A stretch of 44,677 nucleotides of DNA from Deltaproteobacteria bacterium (GTDB lineage Bacteria > Desulfobacterota > Syntrophobacteria > Syntrophobacterales > Syntrophobacteraceae). Positions 25,202 to 35,379 of this stretch are shown piece by piece. Location: contig JAAYVE010000041.1 in NCBI GenBank assembly GCA_012517315.1, forward strand, positions 1-44,677. The letters run 5' to 3'. The position numbers and the translations under genes were made by a program. Numbering within the stretch: the first letter of the stretch is position 1; every line of letters starts with the position of its first letter. Under the pieces are notes generated by a model, which was not told where the DNA came from, made no database searches, and was given only the letters and a program-made list of their open reading frames with translations.

Positions 25202-26638
25202 TCAAAATCTTTCGCTGGGAACCCTTTTCGCTCCATGGGGTGAACACCTCTCCGGGGACGCTCCTCCGGGTCTTCCGAAAGAAAGCTGTCTCTCCTCTCT
25301 CAACAACCTGGCCTCTAAGTCGTAGTCGTGGGCGGCGGTGATCTTTGCAGGAATGATCTCCCCGATCTCCGCCTTGCCTTCCGTAATGATCACCATGCCG
25401 TCGGCTTCAGGCGCCTGTGATGGGAGGCGCCCCCGGAGAAGCATTTCCGTCTCTTGGTGATATCCCTCGACAAGCACAGGAAAGACTGCTCCAACCTTGT
25501 TCATCAGCTTTCTCCTGGAGATGCCCCTTTGGACTTCCATGAGTATTCCACGCCGCTCCTCCCGGATTTCCCGCGGCACCTGGTGAGGATATCTCGCGGC
25601 GCGAGAGCCCGCTTCCGGTGAGAAGGCAAAGACCCCAAGGTGATCGAATTCTGACCGCTCCACGAAACGGATCAGCTCACGGAAATCCTTTTCTGTCTCT
25701 CCCGGAAAACCGACCATGAGCGTCGTCCGCAAGGTTGCCCCGGGCAGATGAAAGCGGATCCTCTCGAGGACATCCTCCACGCGTCGGCAGCCAACCTTGC
25801 GGCCCATGCCTTCCAGAATTTCCGGCACGCAGTGCTGGAAGGGGATATCCAGGTATGGAAGCACTTTCTCAGACGCGGCAATGGTGCGCAAAAGTGATCC
25901 AGTAATCCGGTCTGGATAACAGTAGAGCACTCTTATCCATTCCGGGGAGACATTGGTCTCCAAAACCCCCAGGAGACGGCTTAGAGCATCCTCTTCGCCA
26001 CGGTCCAACCCGAACGCCGTTGTATCCTGAGCCACGAGATTGAGCTCCTTTATGCCTTCCGCCGCAAGGCGGGCGGCTTCCATTGCGATTTCGTCGATGC
26101 TGCGGCTCCGGCAAGGGCCTCTCAAACGCGGAATTAGGCAATAGGAACAACGGTTGCTGCAACCTTCCGCAATCTTCAAATAGGCCAAGGGGAAGTCGGT
26201 CGCGTGACAGCCTACCGATTCACCGTCACAAAGATGGCGTGGCGGCCCTATCCACAGCCGCCTTGTCCCCTCAGCATCCCAGGATTCGATGGCAGTCCCC
26301 AATCGGTGGAAGTGGGATGTACCCACAAAGAGATCCACCTCCGGCATGAGAGGCACCAGCTTCTTCCCGAAGCGCTGTATCATGCAGCCGGCTGCCACCA
26401 GGCAGTCACAGGTACCCTTCTCCTTGTATGCCGCCACGCGGATGATCGTCTCGATCGACTCCTCCACCGCGCTCTCAAGAAAGCCGCAGGTGTTCACCAC
26501 GATCACCCCGGCTCCGTCCAATGCTCCTGTCATTTCATGGCCCCGCGCCACCAGCTGGGAGGCTATCCCTTGACTGTCCACGAGATTCTTGACACACCCA
26601 AGGCTGATGAGCGCAGCCGTTCTCACGTTCTTCTTCAT
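25202..26638 (-). CDS. rimO: Ribosomal protein S12 methylthiotransferase
   Basis: A radical SAM enzyme of the MiaB/RimO family that adds a methylthio group to an aspartate of ribosomal protein S12. The N-terminal domain cysteines are in LGCVKN, NTCGF and AGCM. The radical SAM cluster is CSNRCSYC. A TRAM domain follows (VLVEGYHQETEMLLRGRLPSQAPEADG). YLKIAEGCSNRC and IPRLRGPCRSR are more RimO- than MiaB-like. The ATG at 26638 gives 478 residues, with a roughly 25-residue C-terminal extension beyond the usual end. The open frame continues upstream to 27079 through another gene, but that part is not coding here. CGGAG precedes the ATG. Confidence 0.93.
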   Translation of the reverse strand: MKKNVRTAALISLGCVKNLVDSQGIASQLVARGHEMTGALDGAGVIVVNTCGFLESAVEESIETIIRVAAYKEKGTCDCLVAAGCMIQRFGKKLVPLMPEVDLFVGTSHFHRLGTAIESWDAEGTRRLWIGPPRHLCDGESVGCHATDFPLAYLKIAEGCSNRCSYCLIPRLRGPCRSRSIDEIAMEAARLAAEGIKELNLVAQDTTAFGLDRGEEDALSRLLGVLETNVSPEWIRVLYCYPDRITGSLLRTIAASEKVLPYLDIPFQHCVPEILEGMGRKVGCRRVEDVLERIRFHLPGATLRTTLMVGFPGETEKDFRELIRFVERSEFDHLGVFAFSPEAGSRAARYPHQVPREIREERRGILMEVQRGISRRKLMNKVGAVFPVLVEGYHQETEMLLRGRLPSQAPEADGMVIITEGKAEIGEIIPAKITAAHDYDLEARLLREERQLSFGRPGGASPERCSPHGAKRVPSERF

Positions 26639-26696
26639 ACAAACGCTCCGCCACACGTTCTTTGCAGAGGACAACCGTCTCCTTTCTTGAGCTCTT

Positions 26697-27653
26697 TCAC
26701 CGCCTGAATGAAGCCACGGTGAAGTGATCGATTCCCCGGAAAACCAAGAGATGAAGGAACAGTAGGAAGATTCCTCCGAAAATCCATGTCGATCGCCCCA
26801 GTCGCCGCGTCGAACGCCAGGGCGCACGTCCCAACAAAAGGAAACACGCGTTGGCCATGACATAACATTCCACCGCAAACGGAGGAAAGCCCAGGAAACC
26901 CAGAAGCGGCATTTCAAATACCTTGAGAAAATCCAAAAAAGGTATGGTGTAAACCCACTTGGATCCCGCCCAGTAGTTCCAGAATTCCCAAAGAAAACCG
27001 CATATCGCCCCGGAAAGGGCCAGAAGGAGAATCCTGCGGGCGTCTCCCCCCTGTAGCTCCCGCAAGAGGGACTCCCCACCGAATTTGTAATTGAAAGGTT
27101 CCACGAGAAAGATGAACGCCAACCAAAGCAAGGGGAAGAAGCAGCGGGGCCATAATAGTGGAAGAAAAAGCATCAGCGCACCAGCAGCGATGAGAGGCCC
27201 GCAGAGTCTTTCCGCACTCTTCAGCGGTGTGACCGAAAAAGTGCACGCCACTCCAAGATGATCAAGAAGTCGCTGAGTGACAAACAGTCCCGGCAACACC
27301 GTGGCAAATGATACCCAATAGCCGAGCCATCGCTGTGGAACCTGTTCGACCACGTTCACATACTGCCAGTTGGCCAATCGGAAGTTGAACACTTCAAAGA
27401 GAAGCCACAGGGTCACGGAAAACGGCAAATGGAGCAGATACCTTCCGGGCTCCTCCACGACGGGTGAAGAACCCCTCTTCCGGTAAAGGTACGCTTCGGC
27501 CCCGACAATGTAGCTCCACCATGCAAAGCAATAGAAATACGAAAAGAAAGGCTCAACCTTCCTCAACATATTGACGGAAGCGACGGCTAAGGCAATCGCG
27601 GCAGCGGCCATGAACACAGTTCCCCAGACAAGGGAAGATGGAGATCGCTTCAC
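26697..27653 (-). CDS. Unrecognised polytopic membrane protein with a Trp-rich motif
   Basis: A 318-residue protein with about eight to nine membrane helices. I do not recognise a named family. The most distinctive part is near residues 230-275: GFLWEFWNYWAGSKWVYTIPF followed by FEMPLLGFLGFPPFAVECY. This is rich in Trp, Phe and Glu in a way that recalls membrane cyclases such as the lycopene cyclase domain, but that link is only a resemblance. A second aromatic patch is LLFEVFNFRLANWQY. A GTG at 27653 with GAGGAG 9 nt upstream is the best start. It lies 58 nt upstream of rimO on the same strand and may be cotranscribed. Confidence 0.85.
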   Translation of the reverse strand: MKRSPSSLVWGTVFMAAAAIALAVASVNMLRKVEPFFSYFYCFAWWSYIVGAEAYLYRKRGSSPVVEEPGRYLLHLPFSVTLWLLFEVFNFRLANWQYVNVVEQVPQRWLGYWVSFATVLPGLFVTQRLLDHLGVACTFSVTPLKSAERLCGPLIAAGALMLFLPLLWPRCFFPLLWLAFIFLVEPFNYKFGGESLLRELQGGDARRILLLALSGAICGFLWEFWNYWAGSKWVYTIPFLDFLKVFEMPLLGFLGFPPFAVECYVMANACFLLLGRAPWRSTRRLGRSTWIFGGIFLLFLHLLVFRGIDHFTVASFRR

Positions 27654-27783
27654 CGCGCATTTCTCCTCTTGATGCGGACAGTGGTCAACCGTTTCCCCTT
27701 CTCCTGCAGCGTCAGCCGCGCAGGGCCTTTGAAAGCTCGCAAAAACATCCCCTGTGCACAGCAAAAGAGCAAAGGGATGGCTA

Positions 27784-27812
27784 TTGCAGATTTTTCGCGT
27801 TCAGGATAGAAT
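27784..27812 (+). promoter_or_regulatory. Candidate sigma-70 promoter upstream of the 76-residue ORF
   Basis: TTGCAG (27784-27789) and TAGAAT (27807-27812) are separated by 17 nt; the -10 box matches five of six positions. If used, it gives a leader of roughly 265 nt before the ATG at 28086. Confidence 0.4.
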
Positions 27813-28036
27813 ACTGGGTTCTTATGACCCAGTGCACCAGAGAGGAGACCCCTCCCGCCCCACTGGAGTGCCTGTTCGCTTCGCTCTCGGATGTTTCTTC
27901 CACAGGTCTCTTTTGAAGCTGGAGGGGGGAGACGCTTCCCTTCCGGATCCTCGACCCCGATGGCGAAAGGAGGCAAAGGCCCCCGGGATGGAAGTGGAAA
28001 TGGCATCTCCTTGTTCCGCACATATTGCCGTATCGT

Positions 28037-28050
28037 GAGGATGCATCCTC
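28037..28050. promoter_or_regulatory. 14-bp perfect palindrome upstream of the 76-residue ORF
   Basis: GAGGATGCATCCTC is its own reverse complement. It ends 35 nt before the ATG at 28086. It could be an operator half-pair or a small hairpin in the leader; no regulator is suggested by the sequence. Confidence 0.3.
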
Positions 28051-28085
28051 AAAGCCATTTTCGAGTCACCGAGGAGAATATCGGT

Positions 28086-28316
28086 ATGCCAAAAGAGAGA
28101 GTCTGTCGCGGGCTGTCCATGAACTCTGACCGAACGGTAAAGAACACTCCCAATCCGTCCATGTGCAAAGAGGGGAAAGGCATGCGCAATTTCGCCTGCC
28201 AGCATTACGACAGCTGCCTCGACAAAGCCGCAAAAGCCATGTGGAGCGGTTTCACATGCAAGGAATGCACGCTGCACCATCAGAAGGAAGAGGAGTCTTC
28301 ATCACAGAAGGAATGA
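28086..28316 (+). CDS. Small Cys/His-rich protein, 76 residues
   Basis: A likely real small gene: GAGGAG (28071-28076) lies 9 nt before the ATG at 28086. The core NFACQHYDSCLDKAAKAMW followed by SGFTCKECTLHH holds a C-x6-C pair and a C-x2-C pair separated by a helix, a compact metal-binding arrangement. Similar short Cys-containing segments occur in small proteins and N-terminal parts of regulators in Desulfobacterota, as I recall; no function is known to me. The tail is rich in Glu, Ser and Lys. It is convergent with rplQ, the end of the ribosomal operon, across a strong hairpin. The open frame reaches back to 27891 without good start signals. Confidence 0.62.
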   Translation: MPKERVCRGLSMNSDRTVKNTPNPSMCKEGKGMRNFACQHYDSCLDKAAKAMWSGFTCKECTLHHQKEEESSSQKE

Positions 28317-28445
28317 CAATTCGCCCGCCGGGCAAGCGGCCTTCAAATCGCACCGCCGCCTGCGCCGGGACCCATGATTCGGAAGAGGACATTTTCTCGC
28401 CGGGTGGGACCTGCGATGGCAACCCCGCAGCTGCACCCTTCCCAC

Positions 28446-28487
28446 TTCAACGCAAACAACCCGCCGCAGCGGGTTGTTTGCGTTGGA
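28446..28487. terminator. Strong bidirectional hairpin at the end of the ribosomal superoperon
   Basis: The arms 28446-28464 and 28469-28487 pair over 19 positions around a 4-nt loop (CGCA); 14 are an exact GC-rich core and one outer pair is U-G in plus-strand RNA. The core is flanked by AAACAA/TTGTTT, so the T-rich part lies inside the stem as in known bidirectional terminators. It is 32 nt after the rplQ stop and 130 nt after the convergent 76-residue ORF. Confidence 0.75.
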
Positions 28488-28518
28488 ACTAATTCTGAAT
28501 GCTGTTCGGAAGCAGCCC

Positions 28519-28986
28519 CTATTGACCACTCTCCCCGGAAGTCGCCCCCGTTGCTTCGGGAGACGACATGCCGGAACCGCCGACCTGATCCTCCCTGGGT
28601 TTGCTCCTGGATTTACCACGAGCCTGAGCAGCACCCGTCACCAATTCCACCAAGCACATGGGTGCCGCGTCCCCCCTTCGGAATCCTACCTTGACAACCC
28701 TCGTGTACCCGCCAGAACGGTCCTCATAGCGTGGTCCGAGTTCGGCAAACAGCTTGTGCACCACGTCCTTTTCCCGGACCAGCGAAAGCGCCTGGCGCCT
28801 GGCATGCAAATCCCCCCGCTTGCCCAGGGTGATCAGCCAGTCTCCCCATCTTCGGATTTCTTTTCCTTTGGGTAACGTCGTGAAGATGCGCTCGTGCTTG
28901 AGCAGGGACGTGGTCATATTCCTGAACATGGCGAATCGATGGCTCGTGTTGCGATTCAACTTCCTGCCGGAGACTCCATGGCGCAT
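28519..28986 (-). CDS. rplQ: 50S ribosomal protein L17
   Basis: A 155-residue protein near the exit of the nascent-peptide tunnel. [24 protein letters not shown] is the standard N-terminus. The last 40 or so residues ([11 protein letters not shown] onward) are a low-complexity extension beyond the usual length of about 120. It is the last gene of the superoperon and starts 2 nt after rpoA. Confidence 0.97.
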   Translation of the reverse strand: MRHGVSGRKLNRNTSHRFAMFRNMTTSLLKHERIFTTLPKGKEIRRWGDWLITLGKRGDLHARRQALSLVREKDVVHKLFAELGPRYEDRSGGYTRVVKVGFRRGDAAPMCLVELVTGAAQARGKSRSKPREDQVGGSGMSSPEATGATSGESGQ

Positions 28987-28988
28987 GG

Positions 28989-29996
28989 CTATTCCTGTTC
29001 CTTTCTTCGTTCCTCTATTTCATCGCGACTGGGAAAGCTTTCCAGCCTCATTCCCAGAGAAAGCCCCATTTCCGAAAGAATCTCCTTTATTTCATTTAAT
29101 GATTTCCGTCCGAAGTTCTTTGTTTTGAGCATCTCGGCTTCGGTTTTCTGGACGAGTTCCCCAATGTAGCGGATGTCCGCGTTCTTGAGGCAGTTGGCGG
29201 ACCGGACGGAAAGCTCCAGTTCATCCACACTCCGAAAGAGGTTCTCGTTGAAGGCAGGCTCCAGCCTCACCTCTTCCTCGTGGGTCTCCACTTCCTCTTC
29301 AAAATTGATGAAGATGCTCAACTGATCCTTGAGGATCTTGGCTGCATACGCAAGGGCATCCTCAGGTCTGATGCTTCCATCCGTCCATATTTCCATGGCG
29401 AGTTTGTCATAATCCGTGATCTGTCCGACACGGGCCTGGGTCACCGTGTAACTCACCTTTCGGACGGGGGAAAACACGGCGTCGATGGGAATCGTCCCGA
29501 TGGGCTGCACCTCGTCACCATTTCTTTCGGCCGGCAGATACCCTTTTCCCTGTCTCACGGTCAACTCCATCCGCAGCTTCGCATCCTTCTCCAGGGTGCA
29601 AATGTGCTGCTGAGGATTCAACACTTCAACGAGAGGATTCTCATGGATGTCTCCCGCCGCCACTCGCCCGTCCCCGTCTTTCTCAATGACCAGAGTTCTG
29701 GGTCCCTCCCCGTGAACCCTGAGGCGCACCTCCTTCAAATTGAGGATGATATCCGTCACATCCTCCATCACTCCCGGTATGGTCGAAAACTCGTGGAGCA
29801 CTCCATCAATTTTGACAGAGGTGATGGCGGCTCCCTGCAGAGACGAAAGAAGGACTCGCCGAAGAGCATTGCCGAGAGTGACGCCGAATCCGCGCTCAAG
29901 GGGTTCGCATTCGAATTTTGCATAGGTATCCGGGCGTCCCTTGGTTTCGATTTCCAAGCGCTTGGGTTTGATCAGTTCGCGCCAGTTTTTTTGCAT
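28989..29996 (-). CDS. rpoA: RNA polymerase alpha subunit
   Basis: This 335-residue subunit dimerises to nucleate polymerase assembly and contacts promoters and activators. The N-terminal domain has [22 protein letters not shown]. The C-terminal domain (about 250-320) has the DNA-contact helices around [16 protein letters not shown] and [16 protein letters not shown]. It lies between rpsD and rplQ as in the alpha operon. A 123-nt gap separates it from rpsD. Confidence 0.98.
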   Translation of the reverse strand: MQKNWRELIKPKRLEIETKGRPDTYAKFECEPLERGFGVTLGNALRRVLLSSLQGAAITSVKIDGVLHEFSTIPGVMEDVTDIILNLKEVRLRVHGEGPRTLVIEKDGDGRVAAGDIHENPLVEVLNPQQHICTLEKDAKLRMELTVRQGKGYLPAERNGDEVQPIGTIPIDAVFSPVRKVSYTVTQARVGQITDYDKLAMEIWTDGSIRPEDALAYAAKILKDQLSIFINFEEEVETHEEEVRLEPAFNENLFRSVDELELSVRSANCLKNADIRYIGELVQKTEAEMLKTKNFGRKSLNEIKEILSEMGLSLGMRLESFPSRDEIEERRKEQE

Positions 29997-30119
29997 AACG
30001 TTTCCTCATGTGCAGAGGTCACCCGCCAATGAATGGACCCTTTTAATCCGGTGGGTATTGGGTCTCCCTTGAACGGAATCCCTCCTGTTCACCCGGACGG
30101 CATCAGGGCGGCTCATCGG

Positions 30120-30752
30120 CTACTTGGAATAGAATTCAACGACCAGTTGCTCCTGCACAGGGAGATTCATTTCCTCCCGTGTGGGAAGAGTCTTGAAGAT
30201 CCCTTCGTAGTTCGCCTTGTCGAGATCCAGCCAGGCGGGGACTCCCCGGCGCGGTACAGCTTCCAGGGCTTCATTGATGACAAGAACATTCCTCCTCTCT
30301 TCCCGCACACTGACCTTGTCTCCAGGCCGGAGGAGATAGGATGGGATGTTCACCTTTTTGCCGTTCACCAGGAAATGATTGTGTCGAACCAGTTGCCTCG
30401 CCTGGTCCCGCGAGTTGGCGAAACCCAGTCGGTAGACCGTGTTGTCCAGTCGCCGTTCCAGGAGGACGAGAAAGTTGGTGCCGGTCACACCTTTCTGACG
30501 GTCAGCTTCCTTGAAATACGTCTTGAACTGCTTTTCCATCAGGCCGTACATTCTCTTGATCTTCTGCTTTTCTCTCAGCTGAAGCCCGTAGTCCGAAAGC
30601 TTCCCTCTGTTCTGGCCATGTTGGCCGGGAGGGAAGTTGCGGCGCTCCACGGCACACTTGTCCGAGTAGCAGCGATCACCCTTCAGGTAGAGTTTCATGG
30701 TTTCGCGCCGACAAATGCGGCAATTTGAACCGATATAGCGGGCCAAGCTCAT
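30120..30752 (-). CDS. rpsD: 30S ribosomal protein S4, zinc-binding form
   Basis: This 210-residue protein starts 30S assembly on 16S rRNA and in some bacteria represses the alpha operon. The N-terminal C11, C14, C28 and C33 make it the zinc-binding (C+) form rather than the cysteine-free form. The S4 RNA-binding domain lies near [25 protein letters not shown]. It sits between rpsK and rpoA. Confidence 0.98.
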   Translation of the reverse strand: MSLARYIGSNCRICRRETMKLYLKGDRCYSDKCAVERRNFPPGQHGQNRGKLSDYGLQLREKQKIKRMYGLMEKQFKTYFKEADRQKGVTGTNFLVLLERRLDNTVYRLGFANSRDQARQLVRHNHFLVNGKKVNIPSYLLRPGDKVSVREERRNVLVINEALEAVPRRGVPAWLDLDKANYEGIFKTLPTREEMNLPVQEQLVVEFYSK

Positions 30753-30812
30753 CCTCCTTTTCGCTATTTCCCTAATGCAAATGGTCGAGCAGAGCCATTC
30801 AACAGAACTCCG

Positions 30813-31205
30813 TCAAACGCGGCGCCGCTTGGGGGGCCGGCAGCCATTGTGCGGAATGGGGGTCACGTCCTTAATGATCGTAATGTTGAATCCAGCGGCC
30901 TGCAACGCTCTGAGGGCCGCTTCACGGCCAGACCCAGGGCCCTTCACGTATACTTCAATGTTCTGCAACCCGTGTTCCATCGCCTTCTTTGCTGCAACTT
31001 CCGCCGCCACCTGAGCAGCAAAGGGGGTGCTCTTCCTAGAGCCTTTGAAACCCTGGCTGCCTGCACTGGACCACGCAATGGCATTTCCGCTGGTGTCCGT
31101 GATGGTCACGATGGTGTTGTTGAAGGTGGATCGGATATGCGCAATGCCGTTGAGAATGTTCTTGCGTTCCTTCTTCTTGCGCGACGCCGTCTTGTCCCTC
31201 GCCAT
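30813..31205 (-). CDS. rpsK: 30S ribosomal protein S11
   Basis: A 130-residue protein of the 30S platform near the mRNA exit. [21 protein letters not shown] and the C-terminus [18 protein letters not shown] are diagnostic. It starts 12 nt after rpsM, and a 60-nt gap precedes rpsD. Confidence 0.98.
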   Translation of the reverse strand: MARDKTASRKKKERKNILNGIAHIRSTFNNTIVTITDTSGNAIAWSSAGSQGFKGSRKSTPFAAQVAAEVAAKKAMEHGLQNIEVYVKGPGSGREAALRALQAAGFNITIIKDVTPIPHNGCRPPKRRRV

Positions 31206-31217
31206 AATTCCTCCCGA

Positions 31218-31592
31218 TTATGCCTTCTTTCGCTTGCCCATGATGGATCGGCGGGGACCCTTTCGAGTCCGCGCATTAGTGTGCGTCCGCTGGCCGCGCA
31301 CGGGCAGTCCCTTCCGATGCCTCAGTCCGCGGTAGCAACCCAGGTCCATGAGCCGCTTGATGTTCATGGACACTTCCGTCCTCAGGTCCCCTTCAACCTT
31401 GTATTGCGTGTCGATCACCTGCCGGATGGCATTGATTTCGCTCTCGGCGAGATCGTCGCTCTTGGTATTTCTGTCGACATTCGCCTGATCGAGAATTTTC
31501 TGCGCAGTGGTTCGCCCGATCCCATAGATATAGGTGAGGGCAATCTCGATACGCTTGTTCTTGGGTAAGTCAATGCCTGCAATGCGTGCCAA
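31218..31592 (-). CDS. rpsM: 30S ribosomal protein S13
   Basis: A 124-residue protein of the 30S head that bridges to the large subunit and contacts the P-site t[24 protein letters not shown] and the C-terminal tail [16 protein letters not shown] are standard. It follows rpmJ by 15 nt. Confidence 0.98.
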   Translation of the reverse strand: MARIAGIDLPKNKRIEIALTYIYGIGRTTAQKILDQANVDRNTKSDDLAESEINAIRQVIDTQYKVEGDLRTEVSMNIKRLMDLGCYRGLRHRKGLPVRGQRTHTNARTRKGPRRSIMGKRKKA

Positions 31593-31607
31593 TGCCGTTT
31601 CCTCCGC

Positions 31608-31721
31608 TCAACCTTGTCGTTGCTTGTGTCTGGGATTCTCACAGATGACTCGCACCGTGCCGTGGCGACGAATGATCTTGCACTTGCGGCAGATGCGCTT
31701 GACCGATGCTCTCACTTTCAT
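31608..31721 (-). CDS. rpmJ: 50S ribosomal protein L36, zinc-binding form
   Basis: A 37-residue protein that I translated directly from the minus strand. It starts [17 protein letters not shown] and ends HKQRQG. C11, C14, C27 and H32 form the zinc site, so this is the C+ version. It lies between infA and rpsM, its usual place. Confidence 0.96.
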   Translation of the reverse strand: MKVRASVKRICRKCKIIRRHGTVRVICENPRHKQRQG

Positions 31722-31757
31722 GATCTCTGCTCCCTCTGTAATACCGGCGCGGAGTCT

Positions 31758-31979
31758 CTACGACTTGGATCGATAGGTGATGCGTCCGCGGGTCAGGTCG
31801 TACGGCGACAGTTCCACCGTCACCTTGTCGCCGGGAAGAATCCTGATGAAATGCATTCGCATTTTCCCGGAAATATGAGCCAGAATCCGGTGCCCATTGG
31901 GCAATTCCACGCGAAACATGGCGTTGGGAAGAGTCTCAACAACCGTGCCCTCAACCTCGATGACATCCTCTTTGGCCAT
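31758..31979 (-). CDS. infA: Translation initiation factor IF-1
   Basis: A 73-residue OB-fold protein that occupies the A site during initiation. [30 protein letters not shown] and [12 protein letters not shown] are diagnostic. It lies between map and rpmJ, with an 89-nt gap after map that shows no clear structure. Confidence 0.97.
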   Translation of the reverse strand: MAKEDVIEVEGTVVETLPNAMFRVELPNGHRILAHISGKMRMHFIRILPGDKVTVELSPYDLTRGRITYRSKS

Positions 31980-32068
31980 GCGCTTGATTCTCTCCTTGAG
32001 CTCTCAATGGGACACTTTGGCATGCGCGGTTGTACGGGCACGGTTGCGCCGCCCCGGGAACTGCATCT

Positions 32069-32818
32069 TCATGGCCTCGTCAGCACATCCGGCCCGTTTC
32101 GTGTCACCGCGATGGTATGCTCAAAGTGGGCCGAAAGCTTCCGATCCACGGTCACCGCAGTCCACTGGTCTTCCAGGATTTCCACCTCGGGTCCCCCTTG
32201 GTTGATCATGGGCTCAATGGCCAGGACCATTCCCTCCTTCAGCTTGACACCTTTTCCCGGAGGGCCGTAATTGGGAATTTGCGGGCTTTCGTGAAGCTGC
32301 TGACCAATTCCGTGCCCCACGAACTCTCTCACGACGGAAAAACGGTTTCTTTCCGCATGCTCCTGTATGGCATGGGAAATGTCCGAGAGGCGGTTCCCCA
32401 CGACCGCCTGCCTGATCCCCTCGTAAAGGGATTCCTCAGTGACGCTGCAAAGTCTCTGCGCCTCCTCGTCGATCCTGCCTACGGGCACGGTGACGGCGGC
32501 ATCCCCGTAGTACCCATCGCACACCACCCCGAAATCGATGCTGATGATGTCTCCCTCCTTCAAATGGCGCTTCCGGGAGGGCATTCCATGGACGACTTCC
32601 TCATTGACGGAAGTGCAAAGGGCAAAGGGGAATCCATGATAACCCTTGAACGCCGGTTTCGCTCCCCTCTTTTCCGCCAGCCCCTCGCTCAGCAGGTTCA
32701 GCTCCCACGTGGTCACTCCGGGCCGAATCTCCTCTCGAAGACGCTCAAGCACCTCGGCCACGATCAGGCAGGCCTTGCGAATTCGCTCGATTTCCCGCTG
32801 AGAACGCAACACGATCAA
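32069..32818 (-). CDS. map: Type I methionine aminopeptidase, probable TTG start
   Basis: Removes the N-terminal methionine from new proteins. The metal ligands are in IDFGVVCDGYYGDAA, FVGHGIGQQLHE and LAIEPM, and the length of about 249 suits the type I enzyme. The frame opens at a GTG (32827) that abuts GTAGAGG. The TTG at 32818 gives the family N-terminus (IVLRSQREIERIRKA) with GAGG 9 nt upstream, so I prefer it. It starts 12 nt after the adk stop. Confidence 0.95.
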   Translation of the reverse strand: MIVLRSQREIERIRKACLIVAEVLERLREEIRPGVTTWELNLLSEGLAEKRGAKPAFKGYHGFPFALCTSVNEEVVHGMPSRKRHLKEGDIISIDFGVVCDGYYGDAAVTVPVGRIDEEAQRLCSVTEESLYEGIRQAVVGNRLSDISHAIQEHAERNRFSVVREFVGHGIGQQLHESPQIPNYGPPGKGVKLKEGMVLAIEPMINQGGPEVEILEDQWTAVTVDRKLSAHFEHTIAVTRNGPDVLTRP

Positions 32819-32830
32819 TGCATACACCCT

Positions 32831-33508
<678 letters not shown>

Positions 33509-33569
33509 TCAGCACACCCCGAAGCAGCACTCTCCGCTTGAGACTAAGGAGCCTCTAGAGGAACCCCTC

Positions 33570-34880
33570 TCAACGCCTGCCCCGGATACGTCCGCTCTTG
33601 AGAAAGCCCTCGTAATGCCTCGAAAGCATATGGGCTTCAATCTGTCCCAGGGTGTCCATGGCTACACCGACCACAATCAGAAGCGCCGTTCCCCCGAAGT
33701 AAAACGGAACACTGAATCTCTGGATGAGAATAGTGGGCAAAACACAGACGGCGGAGACGTAAAGGGCCCCCCCCAAGGTCACCCGCTCCAGCACCCGCTC
33801 GATGTATTCCGCCGTCGGCCTTCCTGGGCGAATCCCCGGTATGAATCCGCCGTATTTCTTCATGTTTTCCGCCACATCCAGTGGATTGAAGACGATAGCA
33901 GTGTAAAAGAAACAAAAGAAGATGATGAACCCCACATAAAGAAGCAGGTAAACCCAATGTCCCGGCGAGAGGGCATTGGCGAAGGACTGCAGCCAGGGAA
34001 CGTCCTTGAAAAAGTTTGCAACAGTTGCAGGGAACATGATGAGAGAAGACGCGAAGATTGGAGGAATGACGCCCGATGTGTTGATTTTCAGAGGAATGTG
34101 GGTGTTTTGCCCCCCGTACACCCTTCTCCCCACCACTCTCTTCGCGTATTGAACAGGTATTCTTCTCTGTCCCCGCTCCACGTAGATGATGAACCCAATC
34201 ACCAAAACCATCATGGCGATGAGGAAAACCACGATGAAAAGGCTCATTTCGCCGGCTTTGAAAAGACGCACCGTGCTCTCCAGTGCATTGGGGACACCAG
34301 CCACGATACCGGCAAAAATGATGAGGGAAATCCCGTTGCCGATTCCCCTTTCCGTGATCTGCTCGCCCAGCCACATGATGAATGCGGTGCCGGCCGTCAG
34401 CGTGATGACCGTGATGATGCGAAATCCCCACCCGGGGTAGAGCACCACCATTTCGCCACCGGGACCGGTCATCCCCTCCAAACCCACAGCGATTCCAAAT
34501 CCCTGAATCAAGCTCAACACCACCGTGCCATACCGCGTGTACTGAGTGATCTTCCTCCGTCCCGCCTCACCCTCCTTGCTCAAGCGCTCCAGGTGCGGAA
34601 TCACCACGGTGAGCAACTGCAGGATGATCGAGGCGCTGATATAAGGCATGATTCCCAGCGCAAACACAGACAACTGGCTCAGGGCCCCACCGGAAAACAT
34701 GTCGAATAGGCCGAGCAGGGTTCCCTCAGCCGCCTTGAAGAAAGCAGCCAGAGCCTGGTTGTTGACACCCGGCGTTGGGATGTGAGCGCCGATGCGATAG
34801 ACGGCAAGAAGGAGAAATGTCGCTATGATTCTGCGCTTGAGCTCAGGAATTTTGCCGATGTTTTGGAAACCGGTAAGCAC
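33570..34880 (-). CDS. secY: Preprotein translocase subunit SecY
   Basis: The 436-residue channel of the Sec translocon, with ten membrane helices. [15 protein letters not shown], the plug and first-helix region, and the C-terminal sequence [30 protein letters not shown] are diagnostic. The start is a GTG at 34880, 3 nt after the rplO stop. The gap to adk is 97 nt. Confidence 0.98.
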   Translation of the reverse strand: MLTGFQNIGKIPELKRRIIATFLLLAVYRIGAHIPTPGVNNQALAAFFKAAEGTLLGLFDMFSGGALSQLSVFALGIMPYISASIILQLLTVVIPHLERLSKEGEAGRRKITQYTRYGTVVLSLIQGFGIAVGLEGMTGPGGEMVVLYPGWGFRIITVITLTAGTAFIMWLGEQITERGIGNGISLIIFAGIVAGVPNALESTVRLFKAGEMSLFIVVFLIAMMVLVIGFIIYVERGQRRIPVQYAKRVVGRRVYGGQNTHIPLKINTSGVIPPIFASSLIMFPATVANFFKDVPWLQSFANALSPGHWVYLLLYVGFIIFFCFFYTAIVFNPLDVAENMKKYGGFIPGIRPGRPTAEYIERVLERVTLGGALYVSAVCVLPTILIQRFSVPFYFGGTALLIVVGVAMDTLGQIEAHMLSRHYEGFLKSGRIRGRR

Positions 34881-34883
34881 CCG

Positions 34884-35354
34884 CTATTTCCTCTCAGGGG
34901 ATGGAATCAAGTCGACGCGTCCGCCGGCAGCCTGCAGCTTGCTCACGGCGGCTACACTGGCTTTGTGCACCCGTACGGTCAGTGGGTGGCTGATCTCACC
35001 CTCACCCAGAAGCTTCACTCCGTCCAGGAGTTTCCCGATCAAACCAGCCGCCATCAATTGCCCCACATCCACTTCCGCTCCTGCTTCAAAGCGAGCCAAA
35101 TCCCCCACGTTCACCACGCTGTAGCGCACTTTGAACTTGTTGTGAAAGCCGCGCTTGGGAATCCTCCGCTGCAGGGGCATCTGTCCCCCCTCGAACCAAG
35201 GAGGCGTTCCACCGCCCGACCGGGACTTCTGCCCCTTGGTCCCACGTCCCGCCGTCATTCCCAACCCGGAACCGGAACCCCTTCCCACGCGCTTCCTGCC
35301 TTTTCTTGCCCCGGGATTTGGGGCCAGATCGCCCAGTTTCATCATTTCACCCAT
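34884..35354 (-). CDS. rplO: 50S ribosomal protein L15
   Basis: A 152-156-residue protein that helps late 50S assembly. LGDLAPNPGARKGRKRVGRG and the Gly-rich GRGTKGQKSRSGG segment are standard. Three possible starts lie close together (35354, 35345, 35342); the conserved part begins at MKLGDLAPN (35342). It precedes secY by 3 nt. Confidence 0.97.
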   Translation of the reverse strand: MGEMMKLGDLAPNPGARKGRKRVGRGSGSGLGMTAGRGTKGQKSRSGGGTPPWFEGGQMPLQRRIPKRGFHNKFKVRYSVVNVGDLARFEAGAEVDVGQLMAAGLIGKLLDGVKLLGEGEISHPLTVRVHKASVAAVSKLQAAGGRVDLIPSPERK

Positions 35355-35379
35355 ATCCTTCCCAAGTGGCCGAAGAACT

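Larger units (their letters stand above)
27654..28085. other. Divergent intergenic region, 432 nt
   Basis: Lies between the polytopic membrane protein (minus) and the 76-residue ORF (plus). It contains a plus-strand promoter candidate at 27784-27812 and a 14-bp palindrome at 28037-28050. Several open frames cross it, but none has a ribosome site with a convincing protein. A long 5' leader for the 76-residue ORF is possible. Confidence 0.45.

Noticed and set aside
26639-27079. N-terminal extension of rimO by 147 residues
   Set aside because: It overlaps the membrane protein gene, has no conserved sequence, and rimO has a good start with a ribosome site at 26638.
27891-28085. Longer form of the 76-residue ORF, and overlapping frames at 27754-28038
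   Set aside because: No ribosome site and low-complexity Gly/Ser/Arg sequence; the ATG at 28086 is far better placed.
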